Positions 31,840 through 42,406 of a stretch of DNA of 64,000 bases are shown here, piece after piece. The DNA lies in the NCBI RefSeq assembly GCF_002095315.1, contig NZ_MLFN01000128.1, positions 179,575-243,574 on the forward strand, given 5' to 3'. This DNA is from Pantoea conspicua. Lineage in GTDB: Bacteria > Pseudomonadota > Gammaproteobacteria > Enterobacterales > Enterobacteriaceae. Positions within the stretch are counted from its first letter, which is position 1. Each line of letters starts with the position of its first letter. The notes below the pieces were generated by a model. The model did not search any database, was not told the origin of the DNA, and saw only the letters and a program-made list of their open reading frames with translations. A program made the translations under genes and the position numbers.

Positions 31840-31926
31840 GCCGTGGTGGTGGAATTGGTAGACACGCTACCTTGAGGTGGTAGTGCCCGATTGGGCTTAC
31901 GGGTTCAAGTCCCGTCCTCGGTACCA
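31840..31926 (+). tRNA. leuU: tRNA-Leu (anticodon GAG)
   Basis: An 87-base class II tRNA, nearly identical to the E. coli leuU tRNA as I recall it. The anticodon loop reads CTTGAGGT, the variable arm TGCCCGATTGGGCTTA, the T arm GGGTTCAAGTCCC, and CCA is encoded at 31924-31926. Oddity: the acceptor 5' strand is GCCGTGG while the 3' strand is CCTCGGT, leaving a U5-U68 mismatch where E. coli has A5-U68. Likely co-transcribed with secG. Confidence 0.94.
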
Positions 31927-31940
31927 AATAGCAGTATCCC

Positions 31941-31969
31941 TTGCATTTTATGCAGGTCTGGCGTAATAT
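31941..31969 (+). promoter_or_regulatory. sigma-70 promoter for metY-rimP-nusA
   Basis: TTGCAT (31941-31946) and TAATAT (31964-31969) are 17 bases apart and lie 16 bases before the tRNA-fMet gene. Confidence 0.72.
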
Positions 31970-31985
31970 TCGCCACGTTTTCGGA

Positions 31986-32062
<77 letters not shown>

Positions 32063-32191
32063 ATTTTCCCTTTGAGTTCTTTTTCAAATATACTGTATGC
32101 ATCGACGGACGCATTCACGGTTATTTTTTGAAAGAAAATTCTTTGGATGGAGTCCGGGCCGCATCGCGGCGTACAGGGTCCAGTGATTAAA

Positions 32192-32215
32192 AGCCCCGAA
32201 TATTCGGGGTTTTTT
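32192..32215 (+). terminator. terminator/attenuator between metY and rimP
   Basis: CCCCGAA and TTCGGGG form a 7-bp stem with a TA loop, then TTTTTT. In E. coli a similar leader terminator separates metY from the nusA operon and is subject to read-through. Confidence 0.85.
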
Positions 32216-32274
32216 GTTATTAGCGAATCGTAATACTGGGCTATAGGCCCTTTTTTTATGTCTTGGGGGTGGGC

Positions 32275-32727
32275 TTGTCCACATTAGAGCAAAAATTGAC
32301 AGAGTTGGTATCGGCTCCGGTAGAAGCGCTGGGCTACGAACTGGTTGGAATTGAATTCGTTCGTGGTCGCACATCAACCCTGCGCATCTATATTGATAGT
32401 GAAGATGGCATCAATGTCGATGATTGCGCCGATGTCAGCCACCAGGTAAGTGCCGTAATGGATGTGGAAGATCCCATTACCGTGCCTTACAACCTTGAAG
32501 TCTCCTCACCGGGACTCGATCGTCCTCTGTTCACTGCAGAACACTACGTCCGTTTTATGGGCGATGAAGTGAGTCTGGTGTTGCGTATGGCCGTTCAGAA
32601 CCGCCGTAAATGGCAGGGAATCATCAAGGCTGTTGATGGCGAGATGATCACGGTGAACGTTGAGGGTAGCGATGAAGTGTTCGCGCTGAGTAATATTCAG
32701 AAAGCGAACCTGGTCCCCCACTTTTAA
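32275..32727 (+). CDS. rimP: ribosome maturation factor RimP
   Basis: Needed for 30S subunit maturation. From TTG 32275 the product is 150 residues, identical in length to E. coli RimP, and opens (M)[21 protein letters not shown]. An upstream in-frame ATG-like start at 32263 is not supported; GGGGGTGGG lies just before the TTG. Core motifs [12 protein letters not shown] and [13 protein letters not shown] are present. First protein gene of rimP-nusA-infB-rbfA-truB. Confidence 0.93.
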   Translation: MSTLEQKLTELVSAPVEALGYELVGIEFVRGRTSTLRIYIDSEDGINVDDCADVSHQVSAVMDVEDPITVPYNLEVSSPGLDRPLFTAEHYVRFMGDEVSLVLRMAVQNRRKWQGIIKAVDGEMITVNVEGSDEVFALSNIQKANLVPHF

Positions 32728-32751
32728 AAGTCCGGATTGAGGCTAACCAGG

Positions 32752-34239
32752 ATGAACAAAGAGATCTTAGCTGTTGTAGAAGCCGTTTCTAACGAAAAAG
32801 CCCTGCCGCGTGAGAAAATCTTCGAAGCGCTGGAGAGCGCGCTGGCGACTGCGACCAAGAAAAAGTACGAGCAAGAAATTGACGTACGCGTCAGCATTGA
32901 TCGCCGTAGTGGCGATTTCGATACGTTCCGCCGTTGGGAAATCGTAGAAGAGGTGACGCAGCCGACGCGCGAGATCACGCTGGATGCGGCCCGCTTCGAA
33001 GATGAAGCATTCAATCTGGGCGAATATGTTGAAGATCAGATTGAATCGGTCACCTTTGACCGTATCACCACCCAGACTGCTAAGCAGGTTATCGTGCAGA
33101 AAGTGCGCGAAGCCGAGCGTGCGATGGTGGTTGATCAGTTCCGTGAGCATGAAGGCGAAATTATTACTGGCGTGGTGAAGAAAGTTAACCGCGACAATAT
33201 TTCTCTCGATTTAGGCAGCAATGCCGAAGCGGTGATTCTGCGCGAAGATATGCTGCCGCGTGAAAACTTCCGCCCAGGTGACCGTATTCGTGGCGTGCTC
33301 TATTCTGTTCGCCCGGAAGCGCGTGGCGCGCAGCTGTTCGTGACGCGTTCCAAACCGGAAATGCTGATTGAGCTGTTCCGTATTGAAGTGCCAGAAATTG
33401 GCGAAGAAGTGATTGAAATTAAAGCCGCTGCTCGTGATCCGGGCTCGCGCGCTAAAATTGCAGTCAAGACCAACGACAAACGTATCGATCCGGTTGGTGC
33501 CTGTGTGGGTATGCGCGGCGCGCGTGTTCAGGCGGTTTCCAGTGAACTGGGCGGCGAGCGTATCGATATCGTGCTGTGGGACGATAACCCGGCGCAGTTT
33601 GTTATCAACGCCATGGCTCCGGCCGATGTGGCGTCAATCGTGGTTGATGAAGATAACCACACCATGGATATCGCTGTAGAAGCTGGCAATCTGGCTCAGG
33701 CGATCGGCCGTAACGGCCAAAACGTGCGTCTCGCTTCACAGCTGAGTGGCTGGGAGCTGAACGTAATGACCGTCGATGATCTGCAGGCCAAACATCAGGC
33801 TGAAGCCCATGCAGCAATCGATATGTTCACCAAACATCTCGACATCGACGAAGAGTTCGCCACCGTACTGGTGGAAGAGGGCTTCTCTTCGCTGGAAGAA
33901 CTGGCCTACGTGCCAATCAACGAGCTGTTGGAAATTGACGGCCTCGACGAAGAGACCATTGAAGCCCTGCGTGAACGAGCAAAAAATGCGTTAACCACCC
34001 TGGCACTGGCGAAAGAAGAGAGCCTTGGTAACCAGCAGCCCGCTGAGGATCTTCTGAATCTTGAAGGTCTGGATCGTGCTCTGGCTTTCCGCCTGGCGTC
34101 GAAAGGCGTTTGCACGCTGGAAGATCTCGCTGAGCAAGGTGTTGACGATCTGACGGATATTGAAGGCATGTCTGATGAGCAAGCCGGCGCGCTGATTATG
34201 GCCGCCCGTAATATCTGCTGGTTCGGCGATGACGCGTAA
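32752..34239 (+). CDS. nusA: transcription termination/antitermination factor NusA
   Basis: RNA polymerase-binding factor for pausing, termination and antitermination. The product is 495 residues, as in E. coli. Order: N-terminal polymerase-binding domain, S1 domain ([22 protein letters not shown] near residue 135), two KH domains (including the GxxG of [12 protein letters not shown] and AIGRNGQNV) and two C-terminal acidic repeats ([28 protein letters not shown] and the later [16 protein letters not shown]). ATG 32752 is the family start. Confidence 0.97.
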   Translation: MNKEILAVVEAVSNEKALPREKIFEALESALATATKKKYEQEIDVRVSIDRRSGDFDTFRRWEIVEEVTQPTREITLDAARFEDEAFNLGEYVEDQIESVTFDRITTQTAKQVIVQKVREAERAMVVDQFREHEGEIITGVVKKVNRDNISLDLGSNAEAVILREDMLPRENFRPGDRIRGVLYSVRPEARGAQLFVTRSKPEMLIELFRIEVPEIGEEVIEIKAAARDPGSRAKIAVKTNDKRIDPVGACVGMRGARVQAVSSELGGERIDIVLWDDNPAQFVINAMAPADVASIVVDEDNHTMDIAVEAGNLAQAIGRNGQNVRLASQLSGWELNVMTVDDLQAKHQAEAHAAIDMFTKHLDIDEEFATVLVEEGFSSLEELAYVPINELLEIDGLDEETIEALRERAKNALTTLALAKEESLGNQQPAEDLLNLEGLDRALAFRLASKGVCTLEDLAEQGVDDLTDIEGMSDEQAGALIMAARNICWFGDDA

Positions 34240-34256
34240 TAACAGGAAGGAACAGC

Positions 34257-36950
34257 ATGACAGATGTAACCGTAAAATCGCTGGCCGCAGAAATTCAGAC
34301 TCCGGTCGATCGCCTGGTACAGCAATTTGCTGATGCGGGGATCCCTAAGTCTGAAAATGACGCAGTGACCCAGCACGAGAAAGAAACCTTATTGTCTCAC
34401 CTGAATCGTGAGCACGGTCAGGTCGGTTCAGCTAAGCTGACGCTGCAGCGTAAAACACGCAGCACCTTGAATATTCCTGGCACCGGGGGTAAAAGTAAGT
34501 CGGTGCAAATCGAAGTCCGCAAAAAGCGCACATACGTGAAAGGTGATGCAGAGTCTGAGCAAGCTCAGGCTGAAGCAGAAGCTGAGGCGCAGCGTGAAGC
34601 GGAAGAGCAGGCGCAACGCGAGGCTGAAGAAAAAGCCCGTCGCGAAGCTGAACAGAAAGCGCAACGTGAAGCCGAAGAGAAAGCCAGGCGCGAAGCCGCT
34701 GACAAGGCCAAACGTGCAGCAGCGGAAAATGAGAAAGTGACAAATCAACCTACCGACGAAGTGACCAAGGCTGCCCAGTCCGATAAAGCCCGTCGCGAAG
34801 CTGAAGCTGCCGAACTGAAGCGTAAAGCTGAAGAAGAAGCTCGCCGTAAGCTTGAAGAGGCTGCCCGCCTTGTAGCAGAAGAAGCCCGCCGTCTGGCTGA
34901 AGAGAAATCAGCTGAATGGGAAAAACCGGAAGAAGAAGATAAAGGCGACTATCACGTCACCACTTCGACCCATGCCCGTCAGGCTGAAGACGAAAATGAC
35001 CGTCAGGTTGAAGCGGGTCGTGCGCGTGCGCGTACTACCGCTAAAGCTGCGCGTCCGGCGAAAAAAGGCAACAAACATTCTGAAGCCAAAACCGACCGTG
35101 AAGAAGCGCGTGCGCAAGTTCGTGGTGGTAAAGGCGGTAAGCATCGCAAACCAAGCGCCTTGCAGCAGGGCTTTAACAAGCCAGCACAAGCGGTTAACCG
35201 CGATGTCGTGATTGGCGAAACTATCACCGTAGCCGAACTGGCGAACAAAATGGCGGTGAAAGGGTCTCTGGTCATCAAAGCGATGATGCGGATGGGTGCC
35301 ATGGCGACCATCAACCAGGTTATCGATCAGGAAACTGCACAACTCGTTGCCGAAGAGATGGGCCACAAAGTGACCCTGCGTCGTGAAAACGAGCTGGAAG
35401 AAGCGGTAATGGACGATCGTGATACCGATGCTGCGCAGGAGTCTCGCGCGCCGGTTGTGACCATCATGGGACACGTCGACCACGGTAAAACCTCACTGCT
35501 GGATTACATTCGCTCCACCAAAATCGCCTCTGGCGAAGCGGGCGGCATTACCCAGCACATCGGTGCATACCACGTAGAAACCGATAACGGTATGGTCACT
35601 TTCCTCGACACCCCAGGCCACGCCGCGTTTACCGCGATGCGTGCACGTGGTGCGCAGGCGACTGACATCGTTATCCTGGTCGTGGCAGCAGACGATGGCG
35701 TGATGCCACAGACTGTCGAAGCTATTCAGCACGCCAAAGCGGCTAAAGTGCCGGTTGTGGTCGCGGTGAACAAGTGTGATAAGCCTGAAGCCGATCCGGA
35801 TCGTGTTAAAAACGAACTGACTCAGTACGGGATCATCCCGGAAGAGTGGGGCGGCGAAAACATGTTCGTTAACGTCTCTGCGAAAGCGGGTACCGGCATT
35901 GACGATCTGCTTAACGCTATCCTGCTGCAGGCGGAAGTGCTGGAGCTGACCGCTATCCGTGAAGGTATGGCGAGCGGCGTGGTCATCGAATCGTTCCTCG
36001 ATAAAGGTCGTGGACCGGTTGCTACCGTGCTGGTGCGTGAAGGTACGCTGAACAAAGGCGACATCGTACTCTGTGGCTTCGAATATGGCCGCGTTCGTGC
36101 AATGCGTGACGAACTGGGTCGCGAAGTCATGGAAGCGGGTCCTTCTATCCCGGTTGAGATTCTGGGCCTGTCCGGCGTGCCGGCTGCCGGTGATGAAGCG
36201 ACCGTGGTCCGTGACGAGAAGAAAGCACGTGAAGTTGCGCTCTATCGTCAGGGCAAATTCCGCGAAGTTAAACTGGCTCGCCAGCAGAAATCTAAGCTGG
36301 AGAACATGTTTGCTAACATGACCGAAGGCGAAGTTTCTGAACTGAACATCGTGCTGAAAGCGGACGTTCAGGGTTCTGTGGAAGCGATCTCCGATTCTCT
36401 GCAGAAACTCTCCACCGACGAAGTGAAGGTGAAGATTGTCGGTTCAGGCGTGGGCGGGATCACCGAAACCGATGCGACCCTGGCTGCGGCCTCTAACGCC
36501 ATCCTCCTTGGCTTCAACGTCCGTGCCGATGCCTCTGCGCGTCGCGTCATCGATGCAGAAAGCCTGGATCTGCGCTACTACTCCGTCATCTATAACCTGA
36601 TTGACGAAGTGAAAGCGGCGATGAGCGGCATGCTGGCACCAGAGTACAAACAGCAGATCATTGGTCTGGCTGCGGTCCGCGACGTCTTCAAATCACCGAA
36701 GTTTGGCGCCATTGCCGGTTGTATGGTGACGGAAGGTAACATCAAACGTCACAATCCAATCCGCGTCCTGCGTGACAACGTGGTGATTTACGAAGGCGAG
36801 CTGGAGTCTCTGCGTCGCTTTAAAGATGACGTCAACGAAGTGCGTAACGGCATGGAGTGCGGTATCGGTGTGAAGAACTACAACGATGTTCGCGTTGGCG
36901 ATATGATCGAAGTGTTTGAAATCATCGAAATTAAACGCACCATCGAGTAA
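34257..36950 (+). CDS. infB: translation initiation factor IF-2
   Basis: GTPase that brings fMet-tRNA to the 30S initiation complex. The product is 897 residues (E. coli 890). An N-terminal IF2-N domain is followed by a long Glu/Ala/Arg-rich helical region (about residues 100-215), a basic linker, a second IF2-N domain and the G domain with GHVDHGKTS near residue 405, DTPGH and NKCDKP. In E. coli internal starts give IF2-beta and gamma; GTG/ATG codons exist here, but I did not assign them. The acidic/basic repeats are a codon-level repeat, not a DNA repeat element. Confidence 0.97.
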   Translation: MTDVTVKSLAAEIQTPVDRLVQQFADAGIPKSENDAVTQHEKETLLSHLNREHGQVGSAKLTLQRKTRSTLNIPGTGGKSKSVQIEVRKKRTYVKGDAESEQAQAEAEAEAQREAEEQAQREAEEKARREAEQKAQREAEEKARREAADKAKRAAAENEKVTNQPTDEVTKAAQSDKARREAEAAELKRKAEEEARRKLEEAARLVAEEARRLAEEKSAEWEKPEEEDKGDYHVTTSTHARQAEDENDRQVEAGRARARTTAKAARPAKKGNKHSEAKTDREEARAQVRGGKGGKHRKPSALQQGFNKPAQAVNRDVVIGETITVAELANKMAVKGSLVIKAMMRMGAMATINQVIDQETAQLVAEEMGHKVTLRRENELEEAVMDDRDTDAAQESRAPVVTIMGHVDHGKTSLLDYIRSTKIASGEAGGITQHIGAYHVETDNGMVTFLDTPGHAAFTAMRARGAQATDIVILVVAADDGVMPQTVEAIQHAKAAKVPVVVAVNKCDKPEADPDRVKNELTQYGIIPEEWGGENMFVNVSAKAGTGIDDLLNAILLQAEVLELTAIREGMASGVVIESFLDKGRGPVATVLVREGTLNKGDIVLCGFEYGRVRAMRDELGREVMEAGPSIPVEILGLSGVPAAGDEATVVRDEKKAREVALYRQGKFREVKLARQQKSKLENMFANMTEGEVSELNIVLKADVQGSVEAISDSLQKLSTDEVKVKIVGSGVGGITETDATLAAASNAILLGFNVRADASARRVIDAESLDLRYYSVIYNLIDEVKAAMSGMLAPEYKQQIIGLAAVRDVFKSPKFGAIAGCMVTEGNIKRHNPIRVLRDNVVIYEGELESLRRFKDDVNEVRNGMECGIGVKNYNDVRVGDMIEVFEIIEIKRTIE

Positions 36951-36974
36951 TAAACTGCTGATGTGTTGCAATTT

Positions 36975-36993
36975 GGGAGGCCTCTGGCCTCCC
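36975..36993 (+). other. intercistronic hairpin infB-rbfA
   Basis: GGGAGGCC and GGCCTCCC pair perfectly around TCT. No T run follows, so it is probably an RNA-processing or stabilising element within the operon. Confidence 0.6.
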
Positions 36994-37015
36994 GAATTAT
37001 TTGGGAGAAATAATG

Positions 37016-37423
37016 ATGGCGAAAGAATTTGGTCGCCCGCAGCGCGTTTCACAAGAGCTGCAAAAAGAGATTGCGATGATCCTGCAGCGTGAGATCAAAG
37101 ATCCACGTCTTGGCATGATGGTCACCGTCTCCGGTGTTGAAGTCTCACGTGACCTGGCCTACGCCAAAGTGTTCGTGACTTTCCTGAATGATAAAGATGA
37201 AGAAGCGGTAAAAAATGGCCTGAAAGCGCTGAAAGAAGCCTCAGGTTATATCCGCATTCTGCTCGGCAAAGCGATGCGCTTGCGTATCGTGCCTGAGCTG
37301 ACCTTCTTCTACGACAACTCGTTGATCGAAGGGATGCGCATGTCCAACCTCGTCAGCAGCGTCGTGAAAAACGATGCCGAGCGCCGTGGCCCTGACGCCA
37401 ATGGTGATGACGAGGAGGCGTAA
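37016..37423 (+). CDS. rbfA: ribosome-binding factor A
   Basis: KH-fold cold-shock protein that binds the 30S subunit during 16S rRNA 5'-end maturation. The product is 135 residues (E. coli 133), opens [18 protein letters not shown] and keeps REIKDPRLG and the central AxG kink region. ATG 37016 is preferred over the adjacent ATG 37013 by SD spacing (GGGAG). The stop overlaps truB as TAATG. Confidence 0.95.
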   Translation: MAKEFGRPQRVSQELQKEIAMILQREIKDPRLGMMVTVSGVEVSRDLAYAKVFVTFLNDKDEEAVKNGLKALKEASGYIRILLGKAMRLRIVPELTFFYDNSLIEGMRMSNLVSSVVKNDAERRGPDANGDDEEA

Positions 37424-38367
37424 TGAGTCGTCCGCGTCGTCGCGGTCGCGACGTCCATGGCGTGTTGTTGCTGGATAAGCCACAAGGCGTCTCGTCGAAT
37501 GATGTGCTGCAGAAAGTGAAGCGTATTTTTAACGCTAATCGCGCAGGACACACCGGCGCGCTTGATCCGCTGGCCACCGGCATGCTACCGATTTGCCTGG
37601 GTGAAGCGACCAAGTTTTCGCAGTATCTGCTGGACTCCGACAAGCGTTATCGGGTGATCGCTCGCCTCGGTGAGCGTACTGATACCTCTGATGCCGATGG
37701 CAACGTGGTACAGACGCGCCCGGTGAGCTTTACCCAGGCCGAACTGGATACCGCACTGGAAAGTTTCCGCGGCGAGACGCTGCAGGTGCCATCGATGTTT
37801 TCCGCGTTAAAGCATCAGGGCCGACCGCTGTATGAATATGCGCGTCAGGGCATAGAGATTGCGCGTGAGCCGCGTCCCATCACCGTCTACGAATTGCAAT
37901 TTATTCGCTGGGAAGGGGATGAACTGGAGCTGGAAATCCACTGCTCTAAAGGGACCTATATCCGCACTATCATCGATGATCTGGGTGAAAAGCTCGGCTG
38001 TGGCGCGCACGTTATCATGCTGCGTCGGGTGCAGGTTGCACGCTACCCTTATGAGCGAATGGTCACGCTGGAACAGCTTAATGGCTTACTGGCTGAGGCG
38101 ACCGAAGCCGGTATTCCGCTGGAAACCCAGCTGGATCCGCTGCTGCTGCCGATGGACAGTCCCGCCGCAGATTTCCCTGAGGTGAATTTGTTGTCTGCCG
38201 TTGCGGCGTACTTCAAACAGGGACAACCGGTGCAGGCCAGCAATGTGCCAGCGCAGGGGTTGGTTCGTGTTACCGAAGGTGATGCGCGTAAGTTTATCGG
38301 CATGGCGGAAATCGCCGACGATGGCCGCGTGGCACCGCGGCGTTTAGTGGTTGAATATCAGGATTAA
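37423..38367 (+). CDS. truB: tRNA pseudouridine-55 synthase TruB
   Basis: Makes pseudouridine 55 in the T loop of most tRNAs. The product is 314 residues, as in E. coli. The catalytic Asp lies in [14 protein letters not shown] (residue about 48). A C-terminal PUA-like domain follows. Translationally coupled to rbfA. Confidence 0.96.
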   Translation: MSRPRRRGRDVHGVLLLDKPQGVSSNDVLQKVKRIFNANRAGHTGALDPLATGMLPICLGEATKFSQYLLDSDKRYRVIARLGERTDTSDADGNVVQTRPVSFTQAELDTALESFRGETLQVPSMFSALKHQGRPLYEYARQGIEIAREPRPITVYELQFIRWEGDELELEIHCSKGTYIRTIIDDLGEKLGCGAHVIMLRRVQVARYPYERMVTLEQLNGLLAEATEAGIPLETQLDPLLLPMDSPAADFPEVNLLSAVAAYFKQGQPVQASNVPAQGLVRVTEGDARKFIGMAEIADDGRVAPRRLVVEYQD

Positions 38368-38498
38368 GCGGCGTGACCTTTTTTCGCTGATAGCGCATTT
38401 GCGTTGCTATCGGGCGAAGAGTAGAATAGCGCGGCTTTAAAGCGGGATGCTGAATTAGAGATCGGCACCCATACATTCATTTTTTACTGGAGTTTATT

Positions 38499-38768
38499 AT
38501 GTCTCTAAGCGTAGAAGCTAAAGCAGAGATCGTTGCTAAATATGGCCGTGGTGCTAACGACAGCGGTTCAACGGAAGTTCAGGTTGCCCTGTTGACCGCG
38601 CAGATTACCCATCTGCAGGGTCACTTCTCTGAGCACAAAAAAGACCACCACAGCCGCCGCGGTCTGCTGCGCATGGTATCTCAGCGTCGTAAGCTGCTGG
38701 ACTACCTGAAGCGTAAAGACGTTGCACGCTACAGCAGCCTGATCGAAAGTCTCGGTCTGCGTCGCTAA
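38499..38768 (+). CDS. rpsO: 30S ribosomal protein uS15
   Basis: S15 organises the central domain of 16S rRNA and represses its own mRNA. The product is 89 residues, opens [17 protein letters not shown] and has the [29 protein letters not shown]-binding helices. The SD (ACTGGAG) is good. Upstream A/T-rich leader sequence may contain the autoregulatory pseudoknot, which I did not fold. Confidence 0.98.
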   Translation: MSLSVEAKAEIVAKYGRGANDSGSTEVQVALLTAQITHLQGHFSEHKKDHHSRRGLLRMVSQRRKLLDYLKRKDVARYSSLIESLGLRR

Positions 38769-38853
38769 GTCTGAAGAATCTGATCGTCGGGGCATTATGC
38801 GGGCTTTTGCACTCTGTGCAGCTTACGATCAGATTTGTGCGAGTTTCGTGAAG

Positions 38854-38878
38854 AGGGGGCCTTTATGGCCCCTTTTTT
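38854..38878 (+). terminator. rho-independent terminator after rpsO
   Basis: AGGGGGCC and GGCCCCTTTTTT form a stem around TTTAT with a T tract. In E. coli the equivalent rpsO terminator lets part of transcription pass to pnp. Confidence 0.9.
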
Positions 38879-38948
38879 CGAGCAATCGGCAGCAATCCGG
38901 ACCAAACTGATGTATTGTTGCTTAGTGTGATCTTTTTTTGCAGAGTTT

Positions 38949-39006
38949 CGCGCGGCTAATGAGAGGCTTTACCGCAGGGGCGGTTAAGGGTTGTCATTAG
39001 TCGCGA
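38949..39006 (+). promoter_or_regulatory. long stem-loop in the pnp leader (RNase III-type site)
   Basis: CGCGCGGCTAATGA (38949-38962) pairs with TCATTAGTCGCG (38994-39005), allowing one mismatch. An inner ACCGC/GCGGT hairpin sits in the loop. In E. coli a comparable pnp leader stem is cut by RNase III and mediates PNPase autoregulation. The 310-base rpsO-pnp interval otherwise holds only the rpsO terminator and presumably a pnp promoter. Confidence 0.7.
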
Positions 39007-39078
39007 GGGATGCAACTGAAGATCGGTGATCAATGGCAGGCTACAGATAGCCGTGCCCCGAAGTTAAGGACTTTGATT

Positions 39079-41214
39079 TTGCTGAATCCGATCGTACGCA
39101 AATTCCAATATGGTCAACATACCGTCACGCTGGAAACCGGCATGATGGCTCGCCAGGCGACTGCCGCTGTAATGGTGAGCATGGACGATACCGCAGTGTT
39201 CGTCACTGTCGTAGGTCAGAAAAAATCTAAACCAGGTCAGGACTTCTTCCCACTGACTGTTAACTATCAGGAGCGTACCTACGCTGCTGGTCGTATCCCG
39301 GGCAGCTTCTTCCGTCGTGAAGGCCGTCCAAGCGAAGGCGAAACGCTGATTGCGCGTTTGATTGACCGCCCGATTCGCCCGCTGTTCCCGGAAGGCTTTG
39401 TTAACGAAGTTCAGGTTATTGCCACCGTGGTTTCCGTGAACCCACAGGTTCATCCGGACATCGTGGCAATGATTGGTGCCTCTGCTGCGCTGGCACTTTC
39501 CGGTCTGCCATTCAATGGTCCGATTGGTTCTGCGCGCGTTGGCTACATCAACGATCAGTATGTGCTGAACCCAACGGCCGATGAGCTGAAACAGTCTCGT
39601 CTGGATCTGGTGGTAGCCGGTACGCAAAATGCCGTTCTGATGGTGGAATCTGAAGCTGAGATCCTGTCCGAAGAGCAGATGCTGGGCGCTGTGGTCTTCG
39701 GCCACGACCAGCAGCAGGTTGTTATCGAAAACATCAACGCACTGGTCGCCGAAGCGGGCAAACCACGCTGGGACTGGCAGCCAGAAGCCGCCAACACCGC
39801 GCTGATTTCTCGCGTGGCTGCGCTGGCTGAATCGCGCATCAGCGATGCTTACCGCATCACGGATAAGCAGGAGCGTTACACTCAGGTTGGCGTGATTAAA
39901 GATGAAACCATCGCTGCGCTGCTGGCTGAAGATGAAACACTGGATAGCGCTGAAATTGGCGATATCGTTCACAGCCTTGAAAAGAATGTGGTTCGTACCC
40001 GCATCCTGAACGGCGAGCCACGCATCGACGGTCGTGAGAAAGACATGATCCGTGGTCTGGATGTGCGTACTGGCGTGCTGCCACGTACTCACGGTTCTTC
40101 GCTGTTCACCCGTGGTGAAACGCAGGCGCTGGTCACCGCAACGCTGGGTACCACCCGCGATGCGCAGAATCTGGATGAGCTGATGGGCGAACGTACCGAC
40201 AGCTTCCTGTTCCACTACAACTTCCCTCCGTACTCCGTGGGTGAAACCGGTATGGTTGGCTCGCCTAAGCGTCGTGAAATTGGTCACGGTCGTCTGGCGA
40301 AGCGCGGCGTGCTGGCCGTGATGCCAAAAGCGGAAGAATTCCCGTACACCGTCCGTGTGGTGTCAGAAATCACCGAGTCAAACGGCTCCTCATCAATGGC
40401 CTCTGTCTGTGGTGCCTCACTGGCGCTGATGGATGCGGGTGTTCCGATCAAGGCTGCTGTTGCCGGTATCGCGATGGGTCTGGTGAAAGAAGACGAGAAG
40501 TTTGTGGTTCTGTCTGACATCCTCGGCGACGAAGATCACCTCGGTGACATGGACTTCAAAGTAGCCGGTAGCCGTGAAGGTATCACCGCGCTGCAGATGG
40601 ACATCAAAATCGAAGGCATCACGCGTGAAATCATGCAGGAAGCGCTGAACCAGGCCAGAGGTGCGCGTCTGCACATTCTCGGCGTCATGGAACAGGCTAT
40701 CAGCACGCCGCGTACTGAGATTTCTGAATTTGCACCACGCATTTACACCATCAAAATCAGCTCTGACAAGATTAAAGATGTGATCGGTAAAGGCGGCTCA
40801 GTGATTCGTGCACTGACCGAAGAGACCGGCACCACCATCGAAATCGAAGATGATGGCACGGTGAAAATTGCCGCGACCGATGGTCTGAAAGCGAAAGAAG
40901 CGATTCGTCGTATTGAAGAGATCACCGCAGAGATCGAAGTGGGCCGCATTTACAGTGGTAAAGTGACCCGCATCGTTGACTTCGGTGCCTTCGTCGCTAT
41001 TGGCGGCGGTAAAGAAGGTCTGGTCCACATCTCTCAAATCGCCGACAAGCGTGTTGAGAAAGTGACCGACTATCTGCAGATGGGTCAGGAAGTCCCGGTT
41101 AAGGTGATGGAAGTTGATCGCCAGGGCCGTGTCCGTCTGAGCATCAAAGAAGCGACAGAATCTAAGCCGCAGACTGAAGAAGCTGCAGCGGTGAGCACAC
41201 CTGACGCTGAATAA
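39079..41214 (+). CDS. pnp: polynucleotide phosphorylase
   Basis: 3'-5' phosphorolytic exoribonuclease of the RNA degradosome. From TTG 39079 (SD AAGGA eight bases upstream) the product is 711 residues, the same as E. coli, opening (M)[20 protein letters not shown]. The frame is open to ATG 39010 but that lies in the leader stem region. Two RNase PH domains are followed by KH ([14 protein letters not shown]) and S1 ([18 protein letters not shown]) domains. Confidence 0.97.
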   Translation: MLNPIVRKFQYGQHTVTLETGMMARQATAAVMVSMDDTAVFVTVVGQKKSKPGQDFFPLTVNYQERTYAAGRIPGSFFRREGRPSEGETLIARLIDRPIRPLFPEGFVNEVQVIATVVSVNPQVHPDIVAMIGASAALALSGLPFNGPIGSARVGYINDQYVLNPTADELKQSRLDLVVAGTQNAVLMVESEAEILSEEQMLGAVVFGHDQQQVVIENINALVAEAGKPRWDWQPEAANTALISRVAALAESRISDAYRITDKQERYTQVGVIKDETIAALLAEDETLDSAEIGDIVHSLEKNVVRTRILNGEPRIDGREKDMIRGLDVRTGVLPRTHGSSLFTRGETQALVTATLGTTRDAQNLDELMGERTDSFLFHYNFPPYSVGETGMVGSPKRREIGHGRLAKRGVLAVMPKAEEFPYTVRVVSEITESNGSSSMASVCGASLALMDAGVPIKAAVAGIAMGLVKEDEKFVVLSDILGDEDHLGDMDFKVAGSREGITALQMDIKIEGITREIMQEALNQARGARLHILGVMEQAISTPRTEISEFAPRIYTIKISSDKIKDVIGKGGSVIRALTEETGTTIEIEDDGTVKIAATDGLKAKEAIRRIEEITAEIEVGRIYSGKVTRIVDFGAFVAIGGGKEGLVHISQIADKRVEKVTDYLQMGQEVPVKVMEVDRQGRVRLSIKEATESKPQTEEAAAVSTPDAE

Positions 41215-41228
41215 GTCGTTGCTGATTT

Positions 41229-41255
41229 GCCTCTCCTTGCCTGGCAGGGAGAGGC
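41229..41255 (+). other. hairpin between pnp and nlpI
   Basis: GCCTCTCC (41229-41236) pairs with GGAGAGGC (41248-41255), and inner TGCC with GGCA, giving a nearly continuous stem. No T run follows. Probably a 3'-end or processing hairpin, since pnp and nlpI are usually co-transcribed. Confidence 0.55.
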
Positions 41256-41343
41256 GTTTGAGTCATCGCGAGGGCGGGAATCCTTGTGCACAGCAGGCGG
41301 ATAACAGGATGGTTATCCCAATGGTTGTATTCGGGAGTGGGAA

Positions 41344-42228
41344 ATGAAGCCTTTTCTGCGCTGGTGTTTTGTTGCGACAGCTTTGACGCTGGCAGGATGC
41401 AGCAACTCCAATTGGCGTAAGAACGAAGTTCTTGCAGTACCTTTACAGCCCACACTGCAGCAGGAAGTGATTCTGGCGCGCATGGAACAAATTCTTGCCA
41501 GTCGCGCCCTCACCGATGATGAACGCGCACAGCTGTTATATGAGCGCGGAGTGTTGTATGATAGTTTAGGTCTGCGGGCATTAGCGCGGAACGATTTTTC
41601 GCAAGCGCTGTCTATAAGACCAGATATGCCAGAAGTGTTTAACTACTTAGGCATATATTTAACGCAGGCGGGCAACTTTGATGCCGCCTATGAAGCGTTT
41701 GATTCTGTACTTGAGCTTGATCCAACTTACAACTATGCGCATTTAAACCGTGGTATCGCCCTCTATTACGGCGGTCGATACAAGTTAGCGCAAGATGATC
41801 TGCTGGCGTTTTATCAAGACGATCCTAACGATCCTTTCCGCAGTCTGTGGCTCTATCTCGTTGAACGTGAGATGGATGCCGACAAGGCAAAAGTGGCGCT
41901 TCAACAGCGTCATGATAAAGCGGACAGAGACCAATGGGGATGGAATATTGTCGAGTTCTACCTGGGTGACATCAGCGAAAAGTCGTTGATGGAAAGTCTC
42001 CAGGCGGACGCAACGGATAACACCTCGCTCGCTGAACATCTCAGTGAAACCAACTTCTATTTAGGTAAGTACTACCTAAGTCTGGGGGAGAAGGACGACG
42101 CAAAAGCGTTGTTCAAACTGGCGGTGGCCAACAACGTCAATAACTTTGTTGAACACCGATACGCATTGTTGGAACTGGCGCAACTCGGCCAGGCACAAGA
42201 CGATTTATCAGAATCTGACCAGCAATAG
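41344..42228 (+). CDS. nlpI: lipoprotein NlpI (TPR protein)
   Basis: Outer-membrane lipoprotein adaptor that regulates murein hydrolases with the protease Prc. The product is 294 residues, as in E. coli. Signal peptide with lipobox LAGC (Cys at residue 19), then TPR repeats ([25 protein letters not shown] units around residues 62-165). It lies between pnp and deaD. Confidence 0.96.
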   Translation: MKPFLRWCFVATALTLAGCSNSNWRKNEVLAVPLQPTLQQEVILARMEQILASRALTDDERAQLLYERGVLYDSLGLRALARNDFSQALSIRPDMPEVFNYLGIYLTQAGNFDAAYEAFDSVLELDPTYNYAHLNRGIALYYGGRYKLAQDDLLAFYQDDPNDPFRSLWLYLVEREMDADKAKVALQQRHDKADRDQWGWNIVEFYLGDISEKSLMESLQADATDNTSLAEHLSETNFYLGKYYLSLGEKDDAKALFKLAVANNVNNFVEHRYALLELAQLGQAQDDLSESDQQ

Positions 42229-42333
42229 CTGACGAACTTTAATTGCCTGTAAAACCTGTCAAGTCATCATCTTCAGGGATGAAGGCTTTTCTGTTCGTCG
42301 AAACTTCTAATTTGAGCCGGTTCACACTTTTTG

Positions 42334-42390
42334 ATGAAAATGACTGAAAGTTTTCACGACGAGTTATGTAGACTGGCCGCCGCAATCTAA
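42334..42390 (+). CDS. yrbN: YrbN-like leader peptide upstream of deaD
   Basis: A short frame of 18 codons reading [18 protein letters not shown] ends 16 bases before the deaD ATG. Its sequence resembles E. coli YrbN, a small peptide encoded at the same place, as I recall it. The stop codon sits just before the deaD SD (AGAGG), which fits translational coupling. An SD for the leader itself is not obvious. Confidence 0.55.
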   Translation: MKMTESFHDELCRLAAAI

Positions 42391-42406
42391 GAGGCACGTG
42401 TACTAC

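Noticed and set aside
34558..34910. Tandem DNA repeat in infB
   Set aside because: The repeated pattern is codon-level (Glu-Ala-Arg helical repeats of the IF-2 linker) with varied third bases, not a DNA repeat element.
39064..40287. A 407-codon minus-strand frame inside pnp
   Set aside because: Antisense to PNPase, whose protein sequence is strongly conserved; no motif, start site or promoter supports it.
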